64,000 bases of DNA from Bradyrhizobium barranii subsp. barranii (GTDB lineage: Bacteria > Pseudomonadota > Alphaproteobacteria > Rhizobiales > Xanthobacteraceae): contig NZ_CP086136.1 in assembly GCF_017565645.3 (NCBI RefSeq), positions 9,903,501-9,967,500 on the forward strand, read 5' to 3'. A program made the position numbers and the translations under genes. Shown piece after piece: positions 33,378 to 42,925 of this stretch (within the stretch, counting starts at the first letter, position 1; each line of letters opens with the position of its first letter). The notes under the pieces were generated by a model. That model saw only the letters and a program-made list of their open reading frames with translations. It searched no databases and was not told where the DNA came from.

Positions 33378-36300
33378 ATGCTGCACGACTGGGGCGTGAT
33401 CGCTGCCGCCTTCGGCTATATCGGCTTCCTGTTCCTGGTGGCGAGCCATGGCGACCGCCGCTCGCCGGCCGGGCGCGGCCGCGCGTCCGGGCTGATCTAT
33501 CCGCTGTCGCTCGCGATCTATTGCACCTCCTGGACCTTCTTCGGCTCGGTCGGCTTCGCCACCCGCGCCTCGACCGACTTCCTCGCCATCTATGTCGGCC
33601 CGATCCTGATGATCGGGCTCGGCGCCGGCGTCCTGCGCCGCGTGATCCAGCTCGCGAAAGCGCACAACATCACCTCGATCGCCGACTTCATCGGCGCGCG
33701 CTACGGCAAGAGCCAGGCGGTGGCGGCAACGGTGGCGCTGATCGCGATCATCGGCTCGGTGCCCTACATCGCGCTCCAGCTCAAGGCGGTCGCCTCCTCG
33801 CTCGAAACGATCCTGAGCGAGGACCAGGCGTTCTCCCACATCCCGATCCTCGGCGACATGGCGCTGATGGTGACGCTGGCGATGGCCGCCTTCGCCGTGC
33901 TGTTCGGCACGCGGCAGACCGACGCCACCGAGCACCAGCACGGACTGATGCTGGCGGTCGCAACCGAATCCATCATCAAGCTGATCGCCTTCCTCGCCGC
34001 CGGCATCTTCGTCACCTTCTGGATGTTCTCGCCACACGAATTGATCGAGCGCGCGATGAGGACGCCGGAGGCGGTGCGCGCCATCAACTATTCGCCCTCG
34101 ATCGGCAACTTCCTCACCATGACGCTGCTGTCGCTCTGCGCGATCATGCTGCTGCCCCGCCAGTTCCACGTCAGCGTGGTCGAAAACTCCTCGGATGCCG
34201 AGGTCAGCCGCGCGCGCTGGCTGTTCCCGTTCTATCTCGTCGCCATCAATTTGTTCGTGATCCCGATCGCGCTCGCCGGCCTCGTCACCTTTCCGTTCGG
34301 CGCGGTCGAACCGGACATGTATGTGCTGGCGCTGCCGATGGAGGGCGGCGCGGGACTTCTCAGCGTCGCCGTCTTCGTCGGGGGGCTGTCGGCGGCGACC
34401 GCGATGGTGATCGTCGAATGCGTCGCGCTCTCCATCATGGTCTCGAACGACCTCGTGGTGCCATTGGTGCTGCAGCGGCGGCCGGAGGGGCGCACCGGCG
34501 GCGCCGATTTCAGCGACTTCCTGCTGCGCTCGCGGCGGCTTGCGATCTTCGCCATCATGGTGATGGCCTATTTCTACTACCGCGCACTCGGCAACACCCA
34601 GCTTGCGGCGATCGGCCTGCTCTCCTTTGCCGCCATCGCCCAGCTCGCGCCCAGCTTCTTCGGCGGGCTGTTGTGGCGGCGCGCCACCGCGCGCGGCGCC
34701 ATCGGCGGCATGCTGGTCGGCTTCGCGGTGTGGCTCTACACGCTGTTCATCCCGAGCTTCATGGATTCCTCGACGGCGGGCGTCCTGCTGCTCCAGCACG
34801 GCCCGTTCGGCATCGAGGCGCTACGCCCGCAGGCGCTGTTCGGCGCCGACCTGCCGCCGCTGATGCACGGCGTGATCTGGTCGCTGTCGCTCAACATCCT
34901 GACCTATGTGCTGCTGTCGCTGGCGCGGCGGCCGTCCTCGATCGAGCTGGTGCAAGCCGATCTGTTCGTACCCAACACGCTCGCGCCGATCTCCCCGAAC
35001 TTCCGCCGCTGGCGCACCACCGTCACGGTGCAGGACATCCAGACCACGGTCGCGCAATATCTCGGACCCGACCGCGCCCGGCATTCGTTCGAGGCATTTT
35101 CGGTACGGCGCAATGTTCGCCTGGAATCCGGGGCGCCCGCCGATTTCGAGCTGCTGCAGCACGCCGAGCACCTGATCGCCTCTTCGATCGGCGCGGCCTC
35201 CTCGCGGCTCGTGATGTCGCTGTTGCTGCGCAAGCGGACGGTCTCGGCGAAAGCGGCGCTGAAGCTGCTCGACGATTCCCACGCGGCGCTGCATTTCAAT
35301 CGCGAGATCCTCCAGACCGCGCTCAACCATGTCCGCCAGGGCATCGCCGTGTTCGACGCCGATCTGCAGCTGATCTGCTCCAACCGGCAGTTCGGCGATC
35401 TCCTGAACGTGCCGCCGCATTTCATCCAGTTCGGCACGCCATTGCGTGAAATCCTGGAATTCATGGGTGTGAGCGAGCCGGACAATCCGGTCGAGCGCGA
35501 AGCCATGCTGGAGCGGCGGCTCGCGGCTTACACCACCGACGGCGAGCCTTATCTCGAGCGCCTGCCCGACCGCCACATGGTGATCGAGATTTTGACCAAC
35601 CGCATGCCCGGCGGTGGCTTCGTCATCACCTTCACCGATGTCACCCCCACGTTCGAGGCCGCCGAAGCACTTGAGCGCGCCAACGCGACGCTCGAAAAGC
35701 GGGTGCGCGACCGCACCGAGGAGCTGACCCGGCTGAATTCCGAGCTGGCGCTGGCCAAGAGCGCGGCCGAGGACGCCAGCATCTCCAAGACGCGATTCCT
35801 GGCGGCAGCCAGCCACGACATCCTCCAGCCCCTGAACGCGGCGCGGCTGTATGTCACCAGCCTGGTCGAACGCCAGCACAGCGGCGAGGAGACGCGGCTG
35901 GTCGAGAACATCGACGAATCGCTCCAGGCGATCGAGGAGATCCTCGGTGCACTGCTCGACATATCGCGGCTGGATGCCGGCGCGATGACGACCTCGATCT
36001 CGAGCTTCAAGATGGCCGATTTGATGCGCTCGCTGGAGATCGAGTTTGCACCGATCGCACGTGCCAAGAACCTCGAGCTCGCCTTCGTGCCCTGCTCGCT
36101 GCCGGTCGAGTCCGACCGGCTGTTGCTGCGGCGCCTGCTCCAGAACCTGATCTCCAACGCGATCAAATACACCCCGCGCGGACGCGTGCTGGTCGGCTGC
36201 CGCCGCCAGGGCCCTTCGCTGAAAATCTGCGTCTACGACACCGGCGTCGGCATCCCGCCGGTCAAGCGCGGCGAGATCTTCAAGGAATTCCACCGCCTCG

Positions 36301-36887
36301 AACAGGGCGCGCGGATCGCCCGCGGCCTTGGACTCGGCCTCTCGATCGTCGAGCGTCTTGCACGCGTGCTCAAGCACGGCATCGCCATCGACGGCAACAA
36401 GAGCGGCGGCTCGGTCTTCTCCGTGACTGTGCCGACAGCCAAGGCGATCACCCACACCGCTGCCGTCACCAGCGCGACGCCGCTGGCGCGTAGGCCGATC
36501 TCGGGCGCCCTCATCGTCTGCATCGAGAACGATGCGGCGATCCTCGACGGCATGCGCACGCTGCTGAAGGCCTGGGACGCCGAGGTGATCGCGGTCGCCG
36601 ACCCCGAGGGCGCGATCGCCGCGATCGAAGGCGCGGGCCGCCGCGTCACCGGCCTGCTGGTCGATTATCACCTCGACCGCGGCAACGGCATTGCCGCCAT
36701 CCGCGACATCCGCCGCCGCTTCGGCGACGGCATCCCCGCGATCCTGATCACCGCCGACCGCAGCCCCGCGGTGCAGGTCGCCGCGCGCGAGGAAAATGTC
36801 GCGGTGCTCAACAAGCCGGTGAAGCCGGCCTCGCTCCGCGCCCTGCTGGGACAGTGGCGCACGCAGCAGATGGTGGCGGCGGAGTAA
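33378..36887 (+). CDS. Hybrid histidine kinase with N-terminal SLC5-type transporter domain (CrbS-like)
   Basis: 1169 residues. The first about 540 form a multi-helix Na+/solute symporter-like domain (YIGFLFLVASHGDRRSP near 14; IADFIGARYGKSQAVAATVA near 100). A linker (STAC-like) is followed by a PAS domain about 655-780 (VRQGIAVFDADLQLICSNRQ), a coiled coil, then HisKA with AAASHDILQPLNAARLY (His813), a HATPase domain (NLISNAIKYTPRGRVLVGCR; GLGLGLSIVERLARVL) and a receiver (LLVDYHLDRGNG, Asp1096). Known relatives, CrbS, detect a solute through or with the transporter domain and control acetate metabolism by a LuxR-type partner. The LuxR-type response regulator at 42926 is a candidate partner. 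It is 286 bp after hemA. Confidence 0.9.
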   Translation: MLHDWGVIAAAFGYIGFLFLVASHGDRRSPAGRGRASGLIYPLSLAIYCTSWTFFGSVGFATRASTDFLAIYVGPILMIGLGAGVLRRVIQLAKAHNITSIADFIGARYGKSQAVAATVALIAIIGSVPYIALQLKAVASSLETILSEDQAFSHIPILGDMALMVTLAMAAFAVLFGTRQTDATEHQHGLMLAVATESIIKLIAFLAAGIFVTFWMFSPHELIERAMRTPEAVRAINYSPSIGNFLTMTLLSLCAIMLLPRQFHVSVVENSSDAEVSRARWLFPFYLVAINLFVIPIALAGLVTFPFGAVEPDMYVLALPMEGGAGLLSVAVFVGGLSAATAMVIVECVALSIMVSNDLVVPLVLQRRPEGRTGGADFSDFLLRSRRLAIFAIMVMAYFYYRALGNTQLAAIGLLSFAAIAQLAPSFFGGLLWRRATARGAIGGMLVGFAVWLYTLFIPSFMDSSTAGVLLLQHGPFGIEALRPQALFGADLPPLMHGVIWSLSLNILTYVLLSLARRPSSIELVQADLFVPNTLAPISPNFRRWRTTVTVQDIQTTVAQYLGPDRARHSFEAFSVRRNVRLESGAPADFELLQHAEHLIASSIGAASSRLVMSLLLRKRTVSAKAALKLLDDSHAALHFNREILQTALNHVRQGIAVFDADLQLICSNRQFGDLLNVPPHFIQFGTPLREILEFMGVSEPDNPVEREAMLERRLAAYTTDGEPYLERLPDRHMVIEILTNRMPGGGFVITFTDVTPTFEAAEALERANATLEKRVRDRTEELTRLNSELALAKSAAEDASISKTRFLAAASHDILQPLNAARLYVTSLVERQHSGEETRLVENIDESLQAIEEILGALLDISRLDAGAMTTSISSFKMADLMRSLEIEFAPIARAKNLELAFVPCSLPVESDRLLLRRLLQNLISNAIKYTPRGRVLVGCRRQGPSLKICVYDTGVGIPPVKRGEIFKEFHRLEQGARIARGLGLGLSIVERLARVLKHGIAIDGNKSGGSVFSVTVPTAKAITHTAAVTSATPLARRPISGALIVCIENDAAILDGMRTLLKAWDAEVIAVADPEGAIAAIEGAGRRVTGLLVDYHLDRGNGIAAIRDIRRRFGDGIPAILITADRSPAVQVAAREENVAVLNKPVKPASLRALLGQWRTQQMVAAE

Positions 36888-36894
36888 AACGCCG

Positions 36895-37719
36895 TCAGTA
36901 GTCGGTCGATATGCTAAGTGCGCGCCACTTCTCCAGCTCGTCGAGGCGTTGCCGGTCCGTCGCCGCGATGGCGTTTACGGCGTCGCTGCCGAGCGCGATC
37001 CGCAGCGGCGGGCTATCCATGTCAACGAGCTTCAGCACGACGGCGGCGGCCTTCGCCGGATCGCCCGGCTGGCGGCCATCATAATCGCGCTGCATCCTGA
37101 CGGCCGCGCCAACGACGGCATCGTACTCCGCCCGCCCTTCGCCGGTCGCATGCGCTGACTGCGCAAAGCCCGTGCGGAAGCCGCCGGGTTCGACGATCGT
37201 CACGTGCACGCCGATCAACGCCATCTCGCGTGCCAGCGATTCCGAAAAGCCCTCGATGCCCCATTTCGCGGCCGAGTAGGCCGCGCGTGCGGGAGCTCCG
37301 ATCCGTCCGCCGACGGATGAGAATTGCACGATATGCCCGCGGCGCTGCCGGCGCAGCACGGGGATCGCCGCCTTGGTGACGATGATGGTGCCGAGCAGAT
37401 TGACCTCGATCTGCTGACGGAACGAGGCCAGGCTCGTGTCCTCGACCGATCCGAGATCGCCATAGCCGGCATTGTTCACGACCACATCGACGCCGCCGAA
37501 TGCCTCCACGGCGAGGCCGATGGCCGCTTGCGCGGCCGCCTCGTCAGTCACGTCGAGCGTTGCGAGCCGCAGTCTTTCCTCAAAGCGTTCCCGCAGCGGT
37601 TCGAGCGGACCGAGATTCCTGGCAGTGGCAACCACCCGGTCACCCGCCGCAAGCGCGGCTTCCGTGATGGCGCGTCCGAGCCCGCGCGAGCTGCCGCTGA
37701 TGAACCAGATCTTTGACAC
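36895..37719 (-). CDS. Short-chain dehydrogenase/reductase
   Basis: 274 residues from GTG 37719 with AGGAGCCCACC upstream. The Rossmann motif is WFISGSSRGLGRAITEAAL (residues 5-23), NNAG lies near 88, the catalytic Ser in VQFSSVGGRIGAPARAAY near 138 and YSAAKWG near 155. It is an NAD(P)-dependent oxidoreductase of the classical SDR type, with an extra C-terminal stretch common in predicted ketoreductases. Substrate unknown. It is the last gene of the four-gene leftward operon starting with ohr, and lies 17 bp after the P460 gene. It is convergent with the hybrid kinase gene, 7 bp away. Confidence 0.9.
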   Translation of the reverse strand: MSKIWFISGSSRGLGRAITEAALAAGDRVVATARNLGPLEPLRERFEERLRLATLDVTDEAAAQAAIGLAVEAFGGVDVVVNNAGYGDLGSVEDTSLASFRQQIEVNLLGTIIVTKAAIPVLRRQRRGHIVQFSSVGGRIGAPARAAYSAAKWGIEGFSESLAREMALIGVHVTIVEPGGFRTGFAQSAHATGEGRAEYDAVVGAAVRMQRDYDGRQPGDPAKAAAVVLKLVDMDSPPLRIALGSDAVNAIAATDRQRLDELEKWRALSISTDY

Positions 37720-37736
37720 GGTGGGCTCCTGACCGC

Positions 37737-38300
37737 TCAAGGCGCAAGCCGGGTGAAGACGTAGTCGTGGCTCTTGGCGCGGGCGTCGTGGCAGGTGAAG
37801 CAGGTGCGGTGCTGTGCCTCGTCGACCGGCTTGCCATTGATGAAGCGGCCGAACCCCCAGCCGCCGGTGGACGCATATTTCCTGGAATCCTTGACCATCA
37901 CCTGCACCGTGGTGGCCGCGCCGGGAATCGTCGCGGATGCGAATTCCGGCGACTGTTTCCGTTTCCAGGCGCGCTTGACCAGAATGGTGCCATCGGGGAA
38001 CGGAAGCTTGCCGGCCTGATAAGCGTCGATTGCCGTCTGGTTGCCGACAACGGCGCGAAGCTCGTCGAGTGGCGCCGCCTCCTCGGCGGGCGCGATCAGC
38101 TCCCACTGCTTGTAACCCGCAGGAATCGTGACGCCGAAGATCGGCGAGGCGTCCGCCGCATTGCCTTGCACCGGCCCCTCCGCAAGAGCGATCGAGACCA
38201 GATAGGGCACGCAAGTCAGGAGAACGACGAGAAGGAGCGCGGCAAGCGTGATAGCCGTCGCATACGAGCGCGTCTTCTTTTCAGGTTCGATGGACGTCAT
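37737..38300 (-). CDS. Cytochrome P460-family protein, membrane-anchored
   Basis: 187 residues from ATG 38300 with AAGGAAC upstream. One N-terminal transmembrane anchor (ITLAALLLVVLLTCVPYLVS) precedes a cytochrome P460 domain: IPAGYKQWELIAPA near 60, then DGTILVKRAWKR near 102, then a CFTCH heme-binding motif (CxxCH) near 168. Known P460 enzymes oxidise hydroxylamine or bind small nitrogen species; many family members, like this one, have no assigned substrate. The organisation with Ohr suggests oxidative or nitrosative stress, as an inference. Confidence 0.88.
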   Translation of the reverse strand: MTSIEPEKKTRSYATAITLAALLLVVLLTCVPYLVSIALAEGPVQGNAADASPIFGVTIPAGYKQWELIAPAEEAAPLDELRAVVGNQTAIDAYQAGKLPFPDGTILVKRAWKRKQSPEFASATIPGAATTVQVMVKDSRKYASTGGWGFGRFINGKPVDEAQHRTCFTCHDARAKSHDYVFTRLAP

Positions 38301-38372
38301 GACGTTCCTTCATGCTGGGATCGCGGCATAGCCTCGGTCCAGCCGCGCTGGACCGAGGCATCGAATGAACGC

Positions 38373-39401
38373 TCAGGCGCCGTCGGCGTCGATGACGGCC
38401 TTGGCGAAGGCTTGCGGCGCTTCCTGCGGCAGATTGTGGCCGATGCCGCCGGTGATCAGGCGAAAGTCGTACCGGCCTGAGAACTTCTTGGCGTAGGCGC
38501 TGGGGTCGGGGTGCGGCGCACCGTTGGCGTCGCCCTCCATCGTGATCGTCGGGACGCTGATCACCGGAGCTGCAGCGAGCTTCTTTTCGAGCTCCTCGTA
38601 TTTGGCTTCGCCCTGGGCGAGCCCGAGCCGCCAGCGGTAATTGTGGATCGTGATGGCGACATGATCCTTGTTGTCCAGCGCCGCCGCGCTCCGGTTAAAG
38701 GTCGCGTCGTCGAACTTCCATTGCGGCGAGGCGAGCTTCCAGATCAGTTTTGCGAAATCATGCGTGTACTTCTCGTATCCGGCGCGGCCGCGCTCGGTCG
38801 CGAAATAGAACTGGTACCACCATTGCAGCTCGGCCGACGGCGGCAGCGGCGCGTTGCCCGCGGCCTGGCTGGAGATCAGATAGCCGCTGACCGACACCAG
38901 CGCACGGCAGCGATCCGGCCATAACGCAGCGATGATATCGGCGGTGCGCGCGCCCCAGTCGAAGCCGGCGATAACAGCCTTCTTGATGTCGAGCTTGTCC
39001 ATCAGCGCGATGACGTCGACGGCCATGGCCGCCGGCTCGCCGTTGCGCGGCGTCTCGCTGGAAAGGAAGTGCGTGGAGCCGTAGCCGCGCAGGTACGGGA
39101 TGATCACGCGATAGCCGGCCTTTGCCAGGATCGGCGCGACATCGACGAAGGCGTGAATGTCGTAAGGCCAGCCGTGCAGCAGGATTGCGACAGGACCGTT
39201 CGACGGGCCGGCCTCGGCATAGCCGACATTGAGAACGCCGGCGTCGACCTGCTTGATCGGACCGAACGACGCATTCGATGCGGACGACTTCGGCGCGTCC
39301 GTTTCGGCCCGGGCGAGGTCGATCACGCCGAGACCGACGGCGACGGTTCCCGCGGCGACGCCGAAAAATTTTCGGCGGTGCTGGTCGATGATCTGTTTCA
39401 T
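38373..39401 (-). CDS. Tat-exported alpha/beta hydrolase
   Basis: 342 residues. The N-terminus has a twin-arginine signal: HRRKFFGVAAGTVAVGLGVI, ending near ARAE. The alpha/beta hydrolase core follows, with oxyanion motif LLHGWPYDIHAF near 74, nucleophile region AVIAGFDWGARTADIIAAL with Asp (DWG) near 147, and the catalytic His in GGIGHNLPQEAPQAFA near 320. An aspartate nucleophile points to the epoxide hydrolase or haloalkane dehalogenase branch. Export by Tat is unusual for this class and suggests folding before export. It sits between ohr and the P460 gene. Confidence 0.86.
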   Translation of the reverse strand: MKQIIDQHRRKFFGVAAGTVAVGLGVIDLARAETDAPKSSASNASFGPIKQVDAGVLNVGYAEAGPSNGPVAILLHGWPYDIHAFVDVAPILAKAGYRVIIPYLRGYGSTHFLSSETPRNGEPAAMAVDVIALMDKLDIKKAVIAGFDWGARTADIIAALWPDRCRALVSVSGYLISSQAAGNAPLPPSAELQWWYQFYFATERGRAGYEKYTHDFAKLIWKLASPQWKFDDATFNRSAAALDNKDHVAITIHNYRWRLGLAQGEAKYEELEKKLAAAPVISVPTITMEGDANGAPHPDPSAYAKKFSGRYDFRLITGGIGHNLPQEAPQAFAKAVIDADGA

Positions 39402-39437
39402 GGTGGTGCTACCTTGTTGATGGTTGATGATGGTGCG

Positions 39438-39857
39438 TCAGATCAGCGCGACCGTGACGTCGATATTGCCGCGGACGGCCTTGGAATAGGGGCAGGTCTG
39501 GTGCGCCTCATCGACGATGCCGCGCGCGATCTCGCGATCGAGTCCCGGCAGGCTGACGTTGAGGCGTGCGCTAAGCGAATAGGCGCCCTCGTCGAGCACG
39601 AGATCGATCTCCGCATCGATCGCGCATTTCCGGGGAAGCTCGATCTTGCGCTTGCGGGCCGCGATCTCCATCGCGCCTTCGAAGCAGGCCGACCAGCCGG
39701 CCGCGAACAATTGCTCGGGATTGGTGCCGATGCCGGTGCCGCCCGGCGGCGACAGCTTGACATCGAGGCGGCCGTCGGAGCTGCGCGATATGCCGTCGTG
39801 CCGTCCGCCGCCGGTATGGGTCCTGGCCGTGTAGAGCAGTTTTGCCGCTTGCGTCAT
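39438..39857 (-). CDS. ohr: Organic hydroperoxide resistance protein (Ohr/OsmC family)
   Basis: 139 residues from ATG 39857 with AAGGAGACC upstream. The two redox cysteines are visible in GWSACFEGAMEIAARK near residue 56 and QTCPYSKAVRGNIDVTVALI near 120; the spacing and the conserved TNPEQLFAAGWSACF favour Ohr over OsmC. It reduces organic hydroperoxides using lipoylated proteins. It is the first gene of the four-gene operon and diverges from the winged-helix/STAND regulator at 40058. Confidence 0.92.
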   Translation of the reverse strand: MTQAAKLLYTARTHTGGGRHDGISRSSDGRLDVKLSPPGGTGIGTNPEQLFAAGWSACFEGAMEIAARKRKIELPRKCAIDAEIDLVLDEGAYSLSARLNVSLPGLDREIARGIVDEAHQTCPYSKAVRGNIDVTVALI

Positions 39858-40057
39858 GAAGGTCTCCTTGCCGTCGCGCAACTGACTAGCAGCGGCCGCG
39901 GCAGGACACCCGTTTGGACTTGTGAGAAGTTGTGAGGCCCCGGCGCGCAGCCCCGCCACGAGGCCTGCATCAGCGGTCTGATGCCGATGCAGGTGCGGCC
40001 TTGCCGGATTGCGATCATCTGGCTATCCGGTCCGTTAGAAAGGACCAAGATTTCGCC

Positions 40058-42892
40058 ATGACCGAGCCGGCCGGCACCGCAACGGGAACCCTATCGTTCG
40101 GGCCATTCACCGTGACATCGCATGAAAGGCTCGTGATGCGCGACGGCGTCGCGCTGCCGCTCGGCGCGAAGGCCTTCGACACGCTGATTGCACTGATGTC
40201 GCGGCCGAACGAGGTCGTCAGCAAATGGGATCTGATGGCACTGGTGTGGCCCGGCATGGCCGTCGAGGAAGCCAATCTGCGCTTTCACGTCGCAGCCTTG
40301 CGCAAGGCGCTCGGCGACGGCAAGGACGGCGCCCGCTACATCACCACGCTCTCCGGCCGCGGCTATTGCTTCGTTGCGCCGATCTCGAAGGCGGAAATCG
40401 CGGCAGAGCGGCGTCCCGCGCAGCGGACGGAATTACCACCCGTCAAGCTGCCGAACCGGCTGCAACGGATGGTCGGGCGCGACGATGCGGTCGCCGCCGT
40501 CTCCAACAAGCTCATCGGCTCGCGCTTCGTCACGATCGTCGGTCCGGGCGGCGTCGGCAAGACCGCCGTTGCGGTGGCGATCGCGCACGACCTGCTCGAG
40601 ACTTTCTCCGACGCCGCGCATTTCGTCGACCTCGCCGCGCTCAGCGATCCCGATCTCGTGATCACCTCGATCCTGCTGATGCTGGGCTTGGCGGCGCAGA
40701 CCGACGATCCCCTGCCGGCACTGCTCGCGCATCTCGGGGACAAGCGGATGCTGCTGATCCTCGACAATTGCGAGCACGTCATCGCCGCCGCAGCGCCGCT
40801 GGCAGCCGAAATCTTTCACGCCGCGCCTCATGTCCATATCCTCGCCACGAGCCGCGAAGCCCTGCGCGTCGAGGGCGAGCAGGTTTATCGATTGGCGCCG
40901 CTCGCCGTTCCGCCTGACAATCCCGGGCTGACCGCGGCTGCCGCACAGACCTATCCTGCCCTTCAGCTCTTCCTCGAACGTGCCATGGCCGGCGGCGCGC
41001 AGATCGCGCTCGACGATGCCAATGCCGCGATCGTCGCCGGGATCTGCCGCAAGCTCGACGGCATGGCGCTGGCGATCGAGCTCGCCGCCGGCCGGGTCGA
41101 AGCCTACGGCCTGGAGCAGACGGCCGCATTGCTCGACGAACGCCTCAATCTGCTCTGGCAGGGCCAGCGCACCGCGCCGCCGCGACAGAAGACGTTGCAA
41201 GCGACGCTGGACTGGAGCTACGGGCTCCTGTCCGACACCGAGCGCCTCGTGCTGCGCCGGCTTGCCGTCTTCGCCGGTCACTTCACCATCGACGCCGCGC
41301 TCGAAATCGTGCCGGACGAGCGCGTCGACCGCTCGCGCCTGTTCGATGCCATCGACAGCCTGGTCGCCAAGTCGATGGTCGCGCCGCGACCGGTCGGCGC
41401 CATGATGCGCTACCGTCTGCTCGACACGACGCGCGCCTATCTGCTCGAGATCGAGCCGAACGAGACCGCGCTTGCCGCCCGCCACGCGACCTACTACCGG
41501 CGATGGCTGGAGCAGGCCGGCACGACATGGGCGACGGTGCCGAGCGCCGACGAACGCGCGATCCATTTCTCCGCGCTTCACAACGTGCGCGCCGCGCTGG
41601 ACTGGTGCTTCGGCACGGGCGGCGATGCCGGCATCGGCATTGCGCTCGCCGCCGCGGCGGCTCCGATCTTTCTCGCGATGTCGCTGCTGATCGAATGCCG
41701 GCGCTGGTCGGAACGGGCGCTGCTTGCGATCGATCCGCCCTCGCGCGGCAGCGCCGAGGAAATGCACATCCAGGCCGCCCTCGGATTGACCTTGATGTTC
41801 ACGCGTGGCGGCAGCGAGGCTGCGCGTGCCGCCCCGAGCCGGAGCCTGGCGATCGCCGAGGCGCGCGGCGACGCGCCGAACCAGCTCCAGCTGCTCGGCC
41901 GCATGCACATCTTCCACGAGCGGATGGGACAGTTCGACGCCGCGCTCGGTTATGCGCAGCAGAGCCTCACGGTCGCCGAGACGCTCGGCGATGCCGCCGC
42001 CATCGCCCTCGCCCATTCGCTGCTGGGTGTCTCGCTGCATCTGGCCGGCGAGCATCGCGACGCACTGAGCATGCTGGAGGCCGCCTGGCACGGGCCGGGC
42101 ACGGAGCGGATCAGCACGGTCCACGGCTTCGATCACCGCAACCGGGCCGGCATCTCGCTCGCGCGCGAGCTTTGGTTGCAGGGCCGGCCGGCGGATGCGC
42201 GGCAACTGGCGCGGCAGACGGTCACCGAGGCCGCGCAGATGGACCATCCGATCACGCTCTGCATCGCGCTGATCTGGGCGGTCTCGATCGATCTCTGGAG
42301 CGGGGATCTCGACGGCGCGGAAGAGAACCTCGACCGCTTCATCGCACATGCCGAAACACGCTCGATGGGCCCTTATCTCGCGGTCGGCCGCGGCGTCAAA
42401 GGCGAGCTGGCGATCCGGCGCGGCGACGCCGCTGGCGGCGTCGAGACGATACGGGCCTGTCTGCGCGAGCTCCACGACGCCGGCTACGAGCTGCTCACCA
42501 CGACTTTCAACATCGCACTCGTGCATGGCTTGCTGGCGCTCGGGCAGATCGAGCGGAGCGCGCGCTTGATCGACGACGCGATCGGCCTCGTCGAGCAAGG
42601 CGGCGATCATCTCTACATGCCCGAGCTGCTGCGCATGAAGGGCAAGGTGTTGCTGTCACTGCCGCAGCCGAACCGTGGAGAGGCCGAAAACCACCTGATG
42701 CAGTCGTTGGAACTGAGCCGTCGCAACGGTGCAAAAGCCTGGGAGCTGCGGGCTGCGATCGATCTCGCCGAGGTCCTCGCTGAACGTGGCCAGTGCGAGG
42801 AAGCGAAGCGGTTGCTTCAATCGGCACTCGAGGGCTTTGCCGAGGGCTCCGAGACTGCGGATATCAGGGCCGCCAAGAGGCTCCTGGGGTGA
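40058..42892 (+). CDS. Winged-helix DNA-binding STAND ATPase with TPR-like C-terminus
   Basis: 944 residues from ATG 40058. Residues about 10-105 form an OmpR-type winged helix (WDLMALVWPGMAVEEANLRF; ARYITTLSGRGYCFVAPI). A STAND-type ATPase follows: Walker A GPGGVGKT at 162-169, Walker B LLILDNCEH at 232-240, and LATSREALRVEGEQVYRLAP near 266. The rest is a helical, TPR-like sensor. Known relatives act as ATP-dependent switch regulators of metabolic or stress genes; this subtype has few characterised members. It faces away from the ohr-hydrolase-P460-SDR operon, across a 200-bp region, and is likely its activator. Confidence 0.88.
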   Translation: MTEPAGTATGTLSFGPFTVTSHERLVMRDGVALPLGAKAFDTLIALMSRPNEVVSKWDLMALVWPGMAVEEANLRFHVAALRKALGDGKDGARYITTLSGRGYCFVAPISKAEIAAERRPAQRTELPPVKLPNRLQRMVGRDDAVAAVSNKLIGSRFVTIVGPGGVGKTAVAVAIAHDLLETFSDAAHFVDLAALSDPDLVITSILLMLGLAAQTDDPLPALLAHLGDKRMLLILDNCEHVIAAAAPLAAEIFHAAPHVHILATSREALRVEGEQVYRLAPLAVPPDNPGLTAAAAQTYPALQLFLERAMAGGAQIALDDANAAIVAGICRKLDGMALAIELAAGRVEAYGLEQTAALLDERLNLLWQGQRTAPPRQKTLQATLDWSYGLLSDTERLVLRRLAVFAGHFTIDAALEIVPDERVDRSRLFDAIDSLVAKSMVAPRPVGAMMRYRLLDTTRAYLLEIEPNETALAARHATYYRRWLEQAGTTWATVPSADERAIHFSALHNVRAALDWCFGTGGDAGIGIALAAAAAPIFLAMSLLIECRRWSERALLAIDPPSRGSAEEMHIQAALGLTLMFTRGGSEAARAAPSRSLAIAEARGDAPNQLQLLGRMHIFHERMGQFDAALGYAQQSLTVAETLGDAAAIALAHSLLGVSLHLAGEHRDALSMLEAAWHGPGTERISTVHGFDHRNRAGISLARELWLQGRPADARQLARQTVTEAAQMDHPITLCIALIWAVSIDLWSGDLDGAEENLDRFIAHAETRSMGPYLAVGRGVKGELAIRRGDAAGGVETIRACLRELHDAGYELLTTTFNIALVHGLLALGQIERSARLIDDAIGLVEQGGDHLYMPELLRMKGKVLLSLPQPNRGEAENHLMQSLELSRRNGAKAWELRAAIDLAEVLAERGQCEEAKRLLQSALEGFAEGSETADIRAAKRLLG

Positions 42893-42925
42893 CACAGGTC
42901 GACAGTGCGCGCCGGAACGACGGGC

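Noticed and set aside
40433..42610. Open frame of 725 codons on the minus strand opposite the STAND regulator
   Set aside because: It is the mirror of a gene with strong third-position GC bias; composition is Arg/Gly/Asp-rich without domains, while the plus frame has Walker motifs.
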